NCBI GenBank assembly: GCA_025766275.1
Contig: JAFKAC010000007.1
Location: forward strand, 1,488,001-1,552,000
Length of the DNA: 64,000 nucleotides
Direction: 5' to 3'
Source of the DNA: Lactarius indigo
Lineage: Eukaryota > Basidiomycota > Agaricomycetes > Russulales > Russulaceae
Below, piece after piece: positions 36,126 through 52,439 of the stretch (position 1 is the first letter of the stretch; every line of letters begins with the position of its first letter). The position numbers and the translations under genes were made by a program. Under the pieces are notes generated by a model that had not been told where the DNA came from, did not search any database, and worked only from the letters and a program-made list of their open reading frames with translations.

Positions 36126-37830
36126 ATACTCTTTCAGCTGTCGACATCTTGTAACTTGGTTGTCGGCATCTTGTAAAGAATGCGCCAATGTGAATATAAT
36201 ACCAGCTTTGTCCATCGTCAAGCATTGCAGCTGTACGAGCCTGAAACTGCCTATGTTCGGACTCTCGATCGCCCCGGCCACGCGCCTTTCGTACGTGATC
36301 GTTGTCTCATTTCCTTGCTTACGCACCTTTCCTTAATCCCTTGTATAATCCTTTTACATTCTGCCAAATATACACAGCGCCGTGTCGCCACTTGTACCCC
36401 TTAAGGTTTACATGTGAGCGGGCCCAATCGGGGGTACTCCAAACTGTCTGCTTGCTCGTCGGTTTCACCTGCCCTTCTTCTTGGAGTGGAACACGCTCCC
36501 CCTTCGAACTCATTTGGACCCTCAGCACCCTTACAGCGTACGTTTGATCAGCAGGATGTGGCGTGCCAATTTTGTATTCACACGACTGCTGCGAGAGCGG
36601 TTTGGCTGTGGGAACTGTTGAGACCCATCATGCCGGAAATATGACAACCTTAGAATAAGAACTGGAATCAGCTGTGACTGTAAGTGAAGCAATGCGATAC
36701 TGTAAGTACGCAACCCGCTTTGATTAACTCATTATGTTGGTGTATAAAGCAGTGTAATCCCGTTTCTATGTGTTTAAGTCACTCCGTCACTATGCCTACA
36801 GAGGGACGACGTCGTTGGCAAACGGATAATGAACGCATGCAGACGCAGCCCCCGTAGCGTAGAATGTATCAAGGTTATAGCCTGTCACAGAGTCCCTCCT
36901 TCAGGCGCAAAGGAAGATCGGGATCTGAGAAATGGCCCCACGAACCGTCGAATACACAACTCACGTTTTCCATGAAGTGGCGACCAAATACGACCAAACC
37001 TCCGCGGTAGCACTGTCCATGCCACCTGGGGCGATCATTCCGGATTCTCCGCAATACCTCGTTTGATTGAGCGCAGTTTTTGTCCGTGACGTCCCCGTCC
37101 GTGGTGCCATCAACGCCGGATCCATCCTACCCGCGCCTATAAAAAAAAAACCGCATTAGAGAGCCCGGAGACAACTACGAGACGGGTATTCGTCACCGTG
37201 AAACTTGGACCATGGGCTGTCAACGCCTACGTCGGTGGCATCGCTTGCTGCCTTCGAGCATAGATGAGCTTATTTTCTGATCACTGGGTTGCGAGCGACG
37301 ACATCAAACGCACCTTCCTGTCTGAGGATGGCAGGATTGGCAGTACGTCGAGGGATGGCATGTACAATACACCATCTGTAGTCTTTGTGCGGTAAATTCA
37401 GTGTATACAGTAGTCATGGGACGTGGAGAAACACAAACCATGTCCCGCTCTGTGATTTGGGCTGCGTTTCCCGGTACGCTCTAAAGCTGCGCGTAATACT
37501 GTCTTGGAAAGTTCAACGTTCACCGTCGACGTGACCCTGGTTTGCACGGAGGCGGTGCGATTATTAAAGTGCTCCTCCACTTCCGAAGAGTTGTGAGTGG
37601 TTGGAAACCAGTGTGGTATCTCCCCCCACCCATTCGTCAGGCATGATCCTCTTGTGGCTGCGTCGAGAGCGGTTTTGCTGTTGAGAAACTCATCAGGTGA
37701 CAATCGCTAAGGATCGCCACAGACCGTCGCGCCCACGTGACACGATATCTCACGCGTCTTTGGCGTGCCTGCCAGTGGCGCCAGTCCGCTCAGCTTTCTG
37801 CTCTTTTCTTCTACTCCGGTTGCATTTCTG
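36126..37830. other. Intergenic with weak coding-like stretches
   Basis: A short frame from about 36932 (MAPRTVEYTTHVFHEVATKY) continues open for 44 codons, with a similar-looking piece just after it, but I find no family or gene model. An A10 tract lies near 37141. Nothing else recognised. Confidence 0.3.
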
Positions 37831-37835
37831 AATTT

Positions 37836-39687
37836 CGCTGTAACCGGCTCTCATGCACGAAGTCCCCTCACTGAAAAGGTAGTCGTCGTAAGTCGTTGAC
37901 TTGGGTACAGGCTGAGCAATCGCTCACTGGCATGCGACCGGCCCCTACTCCCAGACTACATGATGTGAGGTCCCTAGAGGATGAATGAGCTCCAGTTCAT
38001 GCTAATATTTTTCGTCAGGCTCGCATATATTTTGTTTGTTTGTTTTTTTTTTTTTTTGGACGGGCGGCTCGCATATATTTTGGGGTAAGAGCCATCGAAC
38101 AAACCGGCCCGCTTCGGGGCGTCGACTGACGCTACCTACTACTAGTGGACTGCGCCAATGAACTATTCAGTGCCCGCATCTCGTCTGTGTTCCGGTGCTG
38201 TGCACACCCGTCTGAAGCCGGTGAAAAAATCTGACCAACCCCTGGTTCTATCGTTGGCAGCCTGTGAAACATCCCTCACTGGACCGTGCGTCGCTCGTGG
38301 GCTATGCTTCCAGACGTAGACGTTAAATTCGGGAAAAAGTGACAACGTTGTGGTGAGCAACGGTGGCACTGCAAATTTTGCTGCGGGAGAATTTTTTGAT
38401 CCTTCCTCGGGTGTCCTCGTTGCACCCCTCCAACGACTACAAGACGGTGCGTGTGTATGCGCGCTCTTTTGCTCCCGTTATTTAGCGTCATACTTTCATA
38501 CTTCGCAAGTCTATCCTGTCTGGCTTGAATTCCGCGACGATACTTGAGATCTGCAGTCTCGCGATATCGTTTTGGTAATATCAAATACATCAGGAAAAGT
38601 ACATCCATTCGGACCTCAGGAACTTTGAACGGATTTGTGAAAGAGCGTCCTGCAGTTCCTTTCAGCATGCGGTCGTGCGCAGTGTCAACGATAAGAATGC
38701 GCAGCTGCAAAAACAGCTCGAGAATCTCGTGAGAGAAGGTATTGTTTCATGCCATACTCAACTTCTTTTCGCTGACATGCGATCTCAGCTGAGAGCGAAA
38801 TCACCTTCTGAGTTGCAAAGTATCAGGTAAAACCTTCGAGAGTCCCTCAGACCTGCAGCGGTGATCCAGACACCCTCTACTGCGAGCAGATCTCGAATGC
38901 GATTTAGACTTGGAAAGGCGCAACAACAGAGATCTCCAGGAGTCTTCAAGGGAAAGAGACAAGGAGTACCAGAAACTTAAAGGTTTGAGATTTATCTGCA
39001 AGGCACGTCGTTGTTCTGCAAGGAGGGGCTCTCCTTTTGTTCCTAGGCGCGGTATGACAAGCTCAAGCGTAGAGCGCTACTGGCACCGACAGGCCAATCA
39101 GGCATCAACATTGCTGGTGGACCTGAACTACCACCGGGAGTCAACATCATGGAAATGAAGGGGGTGCGCAGTCATTATTCTTCTTCTAGGAGATAAAGCA
39201 CGGGAAAAAAGCAGGGGTGGATCAAATCAAGTCGTTGATTAACTTAGGCTCATATTCAGAGAACGCCGATGGCAAACCGTACTGCGGCACAATTCGGTAC
39301 ACCAGCGGGCCAACCAATATGGAGCAGCCACCCCCATCCGCAGCAGCAACAGCACGCTCTTGCACAAAATGTTCCGCCAGCTGCAACAGCCGTTCGTCGC
39401 AAGCGATCAGGTCTCTGCACCTGAGTGCCGCCTCGGAACGCTCGAACAGCACACAGGTTGAGGAACTCCTGGGGAGTCAAGGCCGGATGCGGCGAACGAC
39501 CTGTTATCAGAGTGGGTGGGCTAGCACGAGCCAGTCTCAGCAGCGAGGTAAGCTGACTCATGTCCCCCCCATGGGTGTGCTTGACCCGGTCGCAGTATTT
39601 GCTCCCTCAACAGGGCGGCGAGCGTCCGGGGTATTTAAATCGGAGGCAGGGGAAAGTGAACGAACATGTTCTCTACTGCCGACTTAA
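37836..39687 (+). CDS. HEI10 / CCNB1IP1-like RING protein (meiotic crossover factor), disrupted RING
   Basis: Family of RING-coiled-coil SUMO/ubiquitin ligases that promote meiotic crossover maturation. Split pieces: RCNRLSC (37836-37856, first zinc ligands), LTEKVVV, SHIF (the H of the RING, present twice at 38018-38082), VDCANELF (about 38140-38165), CETSLTGP, then LHPSNDYKT, SILSGLNSATILEICSLAIS, QHAVVRSVNDKNAQLQKQLE as the coiled coil, and RDLQESSRERDKEYQKLK. The tail is Gln/Ser/Pro-rich with ERSNSTQVEELLG. Exon borders in the RING are uncertain, no initiator ATG was placed, and a TSD-flanked poly-T insertion interrupts the RING exon. Identity comes mainly from the coiled-coil blocks. Confidence 0.65.
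38018..38082. repeat. 17-bp perfect direct repeat flanking a poly-T insertion
   Basis: GGCTCGCATATATTTTG occurs at 38018-38034 and again at 38066-38082. Between them are 31 bp made of TTTG units, a T tract and GGACGGGC. On the minus strand this reads repeat, short unique stub, poly-A, repeat: the form left by target-primed reverse transcription of a very short 5'-truncated insert. Confidence 0.7.
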
Positions 39688-41206
39688 GCGATTTCGAATA
39701 AATTGTCATATCAACTGAGAGATAGGTGGAAAAATGGGTACATGTACCATTAATGCGTGCTGGTGCTTTTTATTATACTCGTGACTTGTTTCGATGGGGA
39801 AAGAATGCAGATGTATATAATAACAAGCCCGGGTTGCTATGCATCAAGGGTACTGGATACAAATGGGCCAAAACTGAAATGGCAAAATGATGAGAAGAAA
39901 AAATGGGGAACGAAGAGTTACGACGACTTTTTTTCGCAGGCGCCCCCATCCTGCACCGCGCGCGAGCGGTTGAAAGACACCCAGCTTCGTAGAGATCGTC
40001 CCGAACCAGCACACGAAGGGATTGGTTCCGCGCAATCACTACGTCCTGCTTCTTGACGATGCAAGAAGCGAACGCGGATATGCACTGGGGCCTGGGCGAT
40101 GAAGAGTCGAGGTGATCTCCACGCGCTTATTCTTTGCGCGCCTATTATCTATCATGCCAAGAGCGCCAACTGGGCGATCAACGAGCCGTGCTGGCTAGGC
40201 CCAGAGCCGGAGTTGGAAACCCCGGGGGAGGGGAGGTTGAAACAAAGGCATAACCGCCGATCTTGTGGGCGCAAGTGCAGTCACAGCGCTCGTCGAGATG
40301 TACGTGATACATACACGTTACCGGCGTCCGCGCCCCACACGGGATAGGCCGCGGAGAATCGACGACTCCAGGATCACGAGCTGTGGGTGGTACGTATGAT
40401 TGATTCTTGGCGCATGGGGACCCAAGGTGGGTTCCATTGGCACCGGAACATCATGACGGGCGGCGTCGACGGCGAGGAGGACCCGTCGCCGCGGTTTTTT
40501 TTTTTCGGGATCCACCGTCGCCGCGTTTGGATGCCCGTGATGTTCATCGCATCGCGAGGAAGAAGGACTGGAGGCACCTGACACCTGAGAGTGAGGGAGG
40601 TTTGCATGTGCTTAGTGGCCGAGGGGATGGGTTTGTGCTCGTGGAGGGTGGGGCGTTGGGTTCACTAGGAATAGCCTGGGCGGTCTTGCGTTATCTCTTG
40701 TCGGACTCTTCGCAATGCCGGTGCTAGTGTGAAGCGCGAGTGGGCGTGGCGATGGTCAGGCAGGGCAGGGTTTGTCCCCTCGTTTGTTTCGAATCGGCTA
40801 AAATCAGCTCCACACTGGGATGCGATGCACGAAGTACATTCAAAAATTATGATGTAGTCGTCGTCGTTACGTGCATTGCCTCTAAACTTCGGGCAACTCG
40901 GGGTAAAAATAGAATGAACGGATTACGGCTTGCGAGGCTGTGTGCCTTGGGCGATTGCAAGCGATTGGGATGACGGCAATGTACAGCCAGCGTTGAATAA
41001 CTCACATTCAGCGCTGTTACGCCGGTGAGTTGATGCGCTGCAATCTTCTGATGTTCTCAATTATTTGGAACTGAGCCTAAATGGGCCGCGGGCAGGACAA
41101 GAGTGTTATATAAACAGAGACATTTTGATCTAGTTGGGTACGATCCTCGCTCTGTTTGCCCTTATCACTTGATCATCACCCCCGTTTTTCTTCATACCCA
41201 TTCACC
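39688..41206. other. Intergenic with possible unidentified coding sequence
   Basis: Plus-strand frames at about 40015-40080 (NHYVLLLDDARSERGYALGP) and 40500-40727 (GLHVLSGRGDGFVLVEGGAL) look protein-like, and a T12 tract sits near 40496. I could not build a gene. A TATATAA element lies at about 41106-41112, upstream of GFA1. Confidence 0.3.
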
Positions 41207-45428
<4,222 letters not shown>

Positions 45429-48420
45429 ATGTCTCCATCACTCGAGGGCGACGACACATCCAATACAACTGGCGAAGTTGCCCAGAGCCCAGAGCCTCAA
45501 CCACACTCGAACCACCATAGCCCTTCTTCCCCCAACCCGGAAGTCCGCAGTAAGCGTGCTCCTCCCAGGAAAGGTAGTGTCGATAAGGATGCGCAAGACC
45601 TAGTGATTTCGTCCCTCCGAACCCAAGTTCAAGATCTCGTTTCCCAAGTCACACAACTGAACAACAAACTAGTCAAGTCGTACGACCGCGTTTCAGACCT
45701 GGAAGATGATCTTCACGTCACATCTTCCTCGCTCCGTGCCTCTTCTGTCAAAATATCCCAGCTGGAGTTAGAGCGCTCCCAACACCTCTCGGCGCTGGAC
45801 ACCGGCCTCCTGGTCGAGAAGTCCCACGTCACTTCGGAATTGACGCGGCTTATGGAGAAAGCCACGGAGGAGGCGGCCAGACGCGGGCAGGCGGAGAGCG
45901 CTCAGGCCGCCATCGAGAAGGACCTGGACGACGTCAGCGCAGCACTTTTCAACCAAGCCAACACGATGGTGGCTGAGGCGCGTCTCGAGCGTGCTCGGAG
46001 CGAGCGCAAAGCGGAGGACGCCGAACGCTCCTTGCAAGAAGCCGAGGATGCTGTCAGGCTCATGCAACAGCAGTTACAGTCCTTGCAAGGGGAGAAAGAG
46101 GTCGCCGAACGCAGGATGGATATCATGACTACTGCCATGGGCAAGGGCAAGTGGAATGAACAAACACCGTCCTCACAAACCAACGCGCATCTTCTGCTCA
46201 CGTCCCATGTACCCTATCACGATTTTCTGTCTTTCATATCCCACTTGCGCGCGTTACGGGCTACAAGTCCTCAGCCACCCAGCATCCTCTCTTTGTTAGC
46301 CCTGCCGTTTGTAGCCAGGTTGCAGCTGGAAGACACGTAGGTTTCCATACTCGCAGCTGCCTCGCTCTTTGTTTATGCTTTCGCAGTGATCCCACCGTCC
46401 GCCTCGACATGGCCTCGGCTCTCAATTGGCTCTCAAGACGTTCGATCATCGCTGCTATCCAAAGTGGGCAGTTAACAATCGAACCAATTTCCACGCAGAT
46501 TATCTTAGCCTCCGCGGCCTCTCCTCAACCGCCTCTTGCTGTTAACGTTGTCCACGGATCGAGTGGCTCTAATTTGTTGTCTTGTGGATTGTGTGGCCAT
46601 GGCATTGTACCTCACACTGAACAACTCACTCCTACTCGAACCGGATATCTCTCACGAGCCAATGGCGCCCACTTCAATACCTGGTCATCGTCTATTTTCA
46701 GAAAATCCTCGGTCTCGGTACCACCGTCCCCTTCGGCGCCACCTTCTCCGCCCCCATACCACGACGCGTCATCTCTCCCAGCACAGATATACATTTTCCG
46801 ACTCTCAGAGCCGACACCTGCGTTCCCTTCGGCACTTCCTCTTTGCACCTCTGGGTGGTGTCTTGCTCGACTCCGTTCCACTTGTACCCTATGGTCTTTC
46901 CTTCGCACCAATGTTCTCGAGAAGATTTGGGAAGAGGAGGTCCAACCCCTTGCCGGCTCCGCCTCCTCACAGGGAGATTGCGAGTGCTAACATCGATAAA
47001 CCTCCCGTCCCACCACGGAGAAGAACAAAGCCCGGTGGTTTCTGGGGTGTCGCGTCGTCTTTAGGCCTGGATCGTGTCCCTGGTTGGGCCTGAGAGCGAC
47101 AAAGACAAAAAAGTCGAGCCGGAAACTGAGAAACGTCGCTTCGTGGCGCCCCCGCTTCGCATCGCTTCTCCTCGGCCGATTTCGCTCACCCCGCCTCCTC
47201 TGCCAAGCCGAAACCGATCAAGGCCCCGCACTCCGGCGGTCGAAGAAAGCGGGGCGGGACGTCGCGCGTCGTCCGGGACCACGTCTTCGTCTAGAGATTC
47301 GCAGTCATCTTCCTACAACCGCCAGGGAACCCCTGACTCAACGAAACCTGAGAAGTCACCGACGCTCTCCAGTCTTCTCGTTTCCTCTCCAGAGGATGCT
47401 GATCCTTTGAACGATGGTTTCATTACACCCTCTGATGAGCTCGCCTCTGCGACAATCGCATCCATTTCCTCTGAATCCTCCTTGGAACCCTCGGCTCCTT
47501 CGCCGCAGGAATCGTCCCATAACACTCCTGTGATTACATCGGCACCTCTTCCAGATGACACCGACGAAGCGCAGACCGTATCTGAGGCGCCACCCCAACC
47601 AAAGCCTGTAGAGGTTGCCCCAGTGCAGAAGGAGGCGCCGAATGTTGAGGACGTCGTTGTGCGCCATGACCCGCCTCCCGCAAGCGCAGTTCAGTTACCG
47701 AGCCCCCCATCACGAACCGGATCACCTGCTCCACCACCTGTCCCTCGTCGTGCTGCCCGAAGGGCCGTGCCTCCACCACCGCCCGCAGCCCGAACGGCAT
47801 CACCCGCACCAGCCCCAGAAGTGAGCCCGGCTAAAATCCCAGAGCCAAATGGCCACGTGCAACCAGAGACGCGTACTGAGCCAGATAATCCACCAATGGA
47901 GAAAGGAATAAAAGTGGCTGTACCGCCAACTGAAGCAGCGTCACCGAAAGTCGAAGCCGAAGCCGAGGTCGTCGAAATCTTGGCAGATGTGGAGCCAGGC
48001 AGTAATAAATCTGAAACTGAGGAGAAACAGCACCCGCAGCCAGGCGAAGACCATTCTCCTGCTGCGCATCGAGATGGCGCGGATCTCGAACGAAGCGAGC
48101 AGCCCGCAGGTCGGCGTCCGACGACACGGATCTGGAAAGGATTAGGAAGGCCGCGGAAGAAAAGGCAGCCGAGAAGGCGCGTCATCCGCCGCCTCCGCCG
48201 CCGCGCCACCCTCGTCCCGTGCGACCGACGTCCTGCCCAATCCTTTTCGCCGGAGAAGAGCACACACCCACCCGGCAAGTTCGACCAGCCCGAAGAGCCC
48301 GCGTTCGCGCCGGACGGTACGCCATATGTCGGCGACGGGACGTGGGAGGAGCGTACGTGGAAGGAACTCACGCGGCTACGCGAAGATGCGTTTTGGGCAC
48401 GCGTTGGTAGGGCACAGTGA
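45429..48420 (+). CDS. Sec2 / Rabin-type Rab guanine-nucleotide exchange factor
   Basis: Activator of a Sec4/Rab8-type GTPase in polarised exocytosis. After a Ser/Pro-rich start, residues about 55-240 are a long coiled coil (LRTQVQDLVSQVTQLNNKL) containing the Sec2 GEF core ALFNQANTMVAEARLERARS. An intron at about 46339-46386 leads to DPTVRLDMASALNWLSRRSI and the conserved C-terminal module SCGLCGHGIV, QIYIFRLSE, SGWCLARLRSTCTLWSFLRT and NVLEKIWEEE. Then Pro-rich SH3-ligand-like stretches (KPPVPPRRR, PAPPPVPRRAARR) and a tail GTPYVGDGTWEERTWKELTR. Frame breaks occur near 46938 (GAGGAGG) and 47086 (GGG), each one extra base, and a compensated pair near 48110-48235. Confidence 0.88.
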
Positions 48421-48823
48421 GCTTTTTCTAGGTTGGGTTGGTCGGATTGGTACGTCTCCGTACACGCCTTTTTGCATCGAGCGTCGTTTACATACGGTCG
48501 TTTACCTCCCAGGTTTAATCTAGGTTATGATCTCGAAATTGCAACTAATGGCGGGAACACGTTTCCCCGTTAGAGAACGAAAACTCGGGTTGTTTTGTCC
48601 TTCATGCAGTCCTTATACCCGCGTTGCATAGACGCATACTCCTGTGTTGCCGGAAAGTCTCGTCATTCTTGCCTGTACTGTTTTACATACATTTGGAGGA
48701 ACTACTACTGTTAATCGGAGCGCGCATTTGCCTTGTTGTCTTCGCTATATTGTGGAGCCTGCGACTTATTTTGCCCGCTCGGCGAGCCCCGCTGCAGCTT
48801 CGGCGTCATTGAGGAGAGTAAAG

Positions 48824-50173
48824 TCAAAGGTAAGTAATTTGAATCTGGTGTCCCTTGGGGAATCCGCGCTTTCGTGCCTCTGCTTCGTCATTGATTTCCA
48901 CGAGTTTCTTGCGGACGGAAGCGTCAATCAAATCAGTTCGCCAGAATAAGCAGGCAGATGCGGCTTACCACCACCAAAGATTTCTTCACGCCAAAGACGG
49001 GGTCACTCGGGAGGTAAACGTCACCCTCTGGGTACAACGCCGTCGTCAGTTTGCGGAATCCGGGAGCGTCGATCATCATATGCAGATGGTTCGGACGGAT
49101 GTTGTGTCGCCTGAGTGCCAGAAGGAGGTCGCCCACCGGGCCCTAATTATCACCCAACCGCACGCGGAGAGAAGTCGGATTAAGCATACCCAAAAGCAAA
49201 CAAAAGATGATGGGAACTTACGTCGCCGGGAATGGGATAAGGGACGGGAACGATGGCGCGGTACCCATACTTGCCGTCTTTGTCGGTCACGAGCCGACCA
49301 CGGCAGTCAGCGACGACGCGATCCGCGTACTGGGTATCGTAGAAGCCTGCGCGCATCGCATCAGAGTGGGGAAAAGGGAGCGGAACGGAACGGAACTATG
49401 CTCACCCTTGTCAGTCCGTCTCCCACGTCTCGATGACCTGCGCCAGGGATAGGCGCGCCGCTGGTAGTGCGCACGTGCCCCTCGACGTACAAGTACTCGC
49501 CCTTTCCCTCCGACGCGATCGACTCGCCGAGCGGGACTGGCGTGTGGAGCGGGAGGATTAGCACACGGCACTCTCGAAGGAAGTGGAAATAGCACCATCT
49601 GGCGCGTCCTCGGTGAAGAACGGCCCCAGGACGCTGCTCTCCGTCGCCGCGGCGACCGGCGGGTTGTTGAGCGCGTCGACGAGCGCCGACACGCCGAGCA
49701 CGTCCGAGAGCAGGATGAATTCCTGACGGAGAGGGGTACACGTCTGCCCGGTACGGGTCAAAAACTCGATGGCGGTCATCCATTCCTCCGGTGTGACTCT
49801 ATGGTGGGGGAGTGACAATATACATTGGGGGTCAGGGGGAAAGGCTGATGGCCATTGCCGGCACGTACCGCGTCTCGTTGACAAACTCATGGAGCTTGCT
49901 TACGAGGTTTTGGAAGATGAACTTGACTCGACTGTCGCTGTCTCAACGAAGACCGGATCACAAAATGATCGTACAATACGCACGGGTTGGGCGCAAGTTC
50001 TATCAACTTGAGTATGTTGGAGGTAATGACTTCTGCACTGTCAGGGTACTGGCGAATTGCCAAGTAAGTTCTGAAGACGATGGTCTAGATCTATTACAGT
50101 AGTCTTACCGGAGATCCAGATCGGGAGGAGGAATGCCATTGGACACGGCGGCGCGCACTTCTGGTGGAGACAT
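48824..50173 (-). CDS. Intradiol ring-cleavage dioxygenase (catechol / hydroxyquinol 1,2-dioxygenase type)
   Basis: Non-haem Fe(III) enzyme opening catechol-type rings in aromatic degradation. Minus-strand exons start at 50173 (MSPPEVRAAVSNGIPPPDLD). Pieces read DSAEVITSNILKLIELAPNP, FIFQNLVSKLHEFVNETR, TPEEWMTAIEFLTRTGQTCT, NNPPVAAATESSVLGPFFTE, then GESIASEGKGEYLYVEGHV, GFYDTQYADRVVADCRGRL, YGYRAIVPVPYPIPGD, LLLALRRHNIRPNHLHMMID and a last exon ending KGHQIQITYL. The Tyr of GEYLYV/YGYRAIVP and the two His of RPNHLHM are the expected iron ligands. The N-terminal cap resembles hydroxyquinol dioxygenases. Frame breaks near 49450 and 49418 each look like one extra base. Convergent with Sec2. 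Confidence 0.92.
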
Positions 50174-50479
50174 TACAATCGAGTACAAGTAGATCACGCG
50201 AAATGGATATCAAGGCGTATGTGGGGGAAGTTGGTAGAAGATAGATGAGTGTAAAGTGGTCGATCACCAGGAAAGATGTTCAAGAGCCGAAACCCACGCG
50301 TAAAAGCGGATCTTCTTCTGTGCTCGGATCAAACAACACAAGACACTTGTGAAGATAAATGCTCAATTGGGGTTCTTTACAAAAAAAAAAAAAACTACGA
50401 TGTCGAAAGGTCTAACATGAAAACGCCGTCCTGCAGCATATCGCCTATCACCTTACAGTCAAGAGAGGTTGACCGACCG

Positions 50480-51556
50480 ACGAGAAGTCCCTGAGTCGAC
50501 ATATTATTAGCACGCCTTCCTCACACAACCAGAACAACTCACAAGTGCGTTTGGAACTTTCCTTACGACGGTTAGCAGCCCAAGCGCCGACTGCACGAAC
50601 TGGTAACGCGTCGGGAATGACTGGTGGAGGAGTAGCGGCGTCTGTGGCGCTATTGCTAGGGAGGGGCGGCAGCCTGGGCAGGCGGAGAACCGGCTGAGAC
50701 GCCGTTGGCGGGAGGAGTAACAGCTTGAGGGGACGGGGGAGTGGCTGTGACGCCATTGCCGGAAGGGGTTTTCGCGTCGTTCTTAATACTATTCACGATC
50801 GATTGGATAGCAGATTTTGCGCTGCTGGCGAGGCCGCGATCGGCAAGAAGCTCAGCATTGAAGGCACGAGCTGGCAAAGCGTCGGGAATAGCACCTTCAG
50901 CAGGAGGAGTGGCTGTGATGCCGTTGCCTGTGGGATTATTCGCGGTCTTAACAGTTTTTCAGGACCGACTGGAGAAGAGCCTTTGCGCTGCTGGCGAGAG
51001 TGCGATCGACAAGAAGCTGGGCATCGATAGCGCGACTGAGTAAGGCGTCGGGAGGACTCGGAGGGGGCTCTATACCATCGTCGGGACCAATAGCAAGTTT
51101 AAATGGTGGAGGAATTCCAGTGACGCCATCGGCATTGACAGCGCGCCTGCTGGGAGGACCCGGAGGGGGCTCTATACCTTCGTCGGGACCAATAGCGAGT
51201 CTAAATGGTGGAGGAATGGCACGCCTGTTGGGAGGACCCGGAGGGGGTTCTATACCATCGTCGGGACCAATAGCAAGTGTAAATGGTGGAGGAATGGCAC
51301 GCCTTTTAGGGAGGAAGCGGCGGAGGGTCTACACCCTCATCGATATCAACAGGTGAATTTAACAGGTGGAGGAGTGAAGGCTTTAATAGTACGCGTCGCG
51401 GGTGGGTGAGTCGACGTATCATTTAGCGTGTATTCTCGCACAACGTAAAAGATCCAAAAAGAACTGACCGGAACCGGGGGCGATGGAAGCCTGGGCATTG
51501 ACAGCAGTCGTGAAGGCGAGAAGGAGGGCGTAAGCGATGAAAGACTTGGAGAACAT
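50480..51556 (-). CDS. Secreted proline-rich repeat protein, paralogue of the Egh16-like neighbour at its ends
   Basis: Minus-strand gene starting at about 51556 with the signal peptide MFSKSFIAYALLLAFTTAVNA, nearly identical to that of the gene at 54495. After an intron come tandem 26-residue units of the type RRAIPPPFTLAIGPDDGIEP (51047-51304), then two copies of an Ala-rich helical unit (DAQLLVDRTLASSAKALLQS and NAELLADRGLASSAKSAIQS), a Pro/Ala/Gly tail, and RRKESSKRT followed by a GTGAGT donor and a short last exon shared with the neighbour. None of the mature Egh16-like domain is present. A few stops require an intron or indel (about 51320, 50950, 50655). Role unknown; probably cell-surface or apoplastic. 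Confidence 0.55.
51047..51304. repeat. Proline-rich tandem repeat, 78-bp unit
   Basis: Units at 51227-51304 (78 bp), 51149-51226 (78 bp) and 51047-51148 (102 bp, with a 24-bp insertion), plus a degenerate fourth at 51305-51370. Units one and two differ at only a few bases, so expansion is recent. Each encodes 26 residues. Confidence 0.85.
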
Positions 51557-52439
51557 CGTCGATTAGAATTTGAAGATAAGTAGGATCAACCTAGTAGAAG
51601 AGAAGAAGTGGCAGAGGAGACAAGAAGATCGAAAATACGGAGGAGCCGGTCCTCTTGAGGTGCTACAAGCAAGACATGACCAGCTTTTATGCAGCAGGAA
51701 GCAGGCACCGCCGTCGCTGTGGAACCTAACGGGACGAAAACAAGCGAGTTGCGTTGATGATCGGTGACAAAAAACCAATCGTAGTTGCTTAAACCACCGC
51801 CATCATGATGGCGGATGTGCCAGATAACCATCAATGAGGCTACAAAGCCCGATCCATCCATTGAGACTCCAGTCTTGGATCTGACCTGCTACCCGACCAA
51901 TCAGGGCTCTTCAATGCTTACCTTGAATGGACGTACACAGCAGTGGCTAAGATCTTGTTACCCGAACCCCGGTGATGACCCGCGAGATTATGCTGCCAGC
52001 CGATGTCACAGTTATTTGAGACGAGTTTAGCCTTTGCGCAAGCCTGGATGGTGAAGTGAGTTACCACCTTGGTCACTAACAGTAAGTTATGCCATCAAAT
52101 TCGCGAATTCCAACTTACTGCGCTTGCCTTGGCAGTTGCTACAGCACGCTCAGAACCAATTCAGTGAGATCTAAAAAATAAGTGGGAAGGGTAACATGGT
52201 AAATCATAGAAATAGAGAAGCGACGAAATGAATCATGTTCTACCAGTGCACGTTTCCTGGGAGTGTCGGGTCGGGAGGGCTTCCAAATATTATCAGTGAT
52301 GCCAAGGAATGATGCACAGAAGGGTCGGGCACCACGGTGCAACGTGCATCTCTTTAGGTAAAGAACTCGTGCTCCACAGTAACAAAAGTAAAGCAAAGGT
52401 GCAGGGCAACCTCAAGCAAGGCCTGCGAACTCCTGACCC

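Noticed and set aside
47691..48371. 226-codon minus-strand ORF
   Set aside because: Antisense to the Pro/Ala/Glu-rich C-terminal part of the Sec2-like gene; it has no motifs and is a GC-bias shadow.
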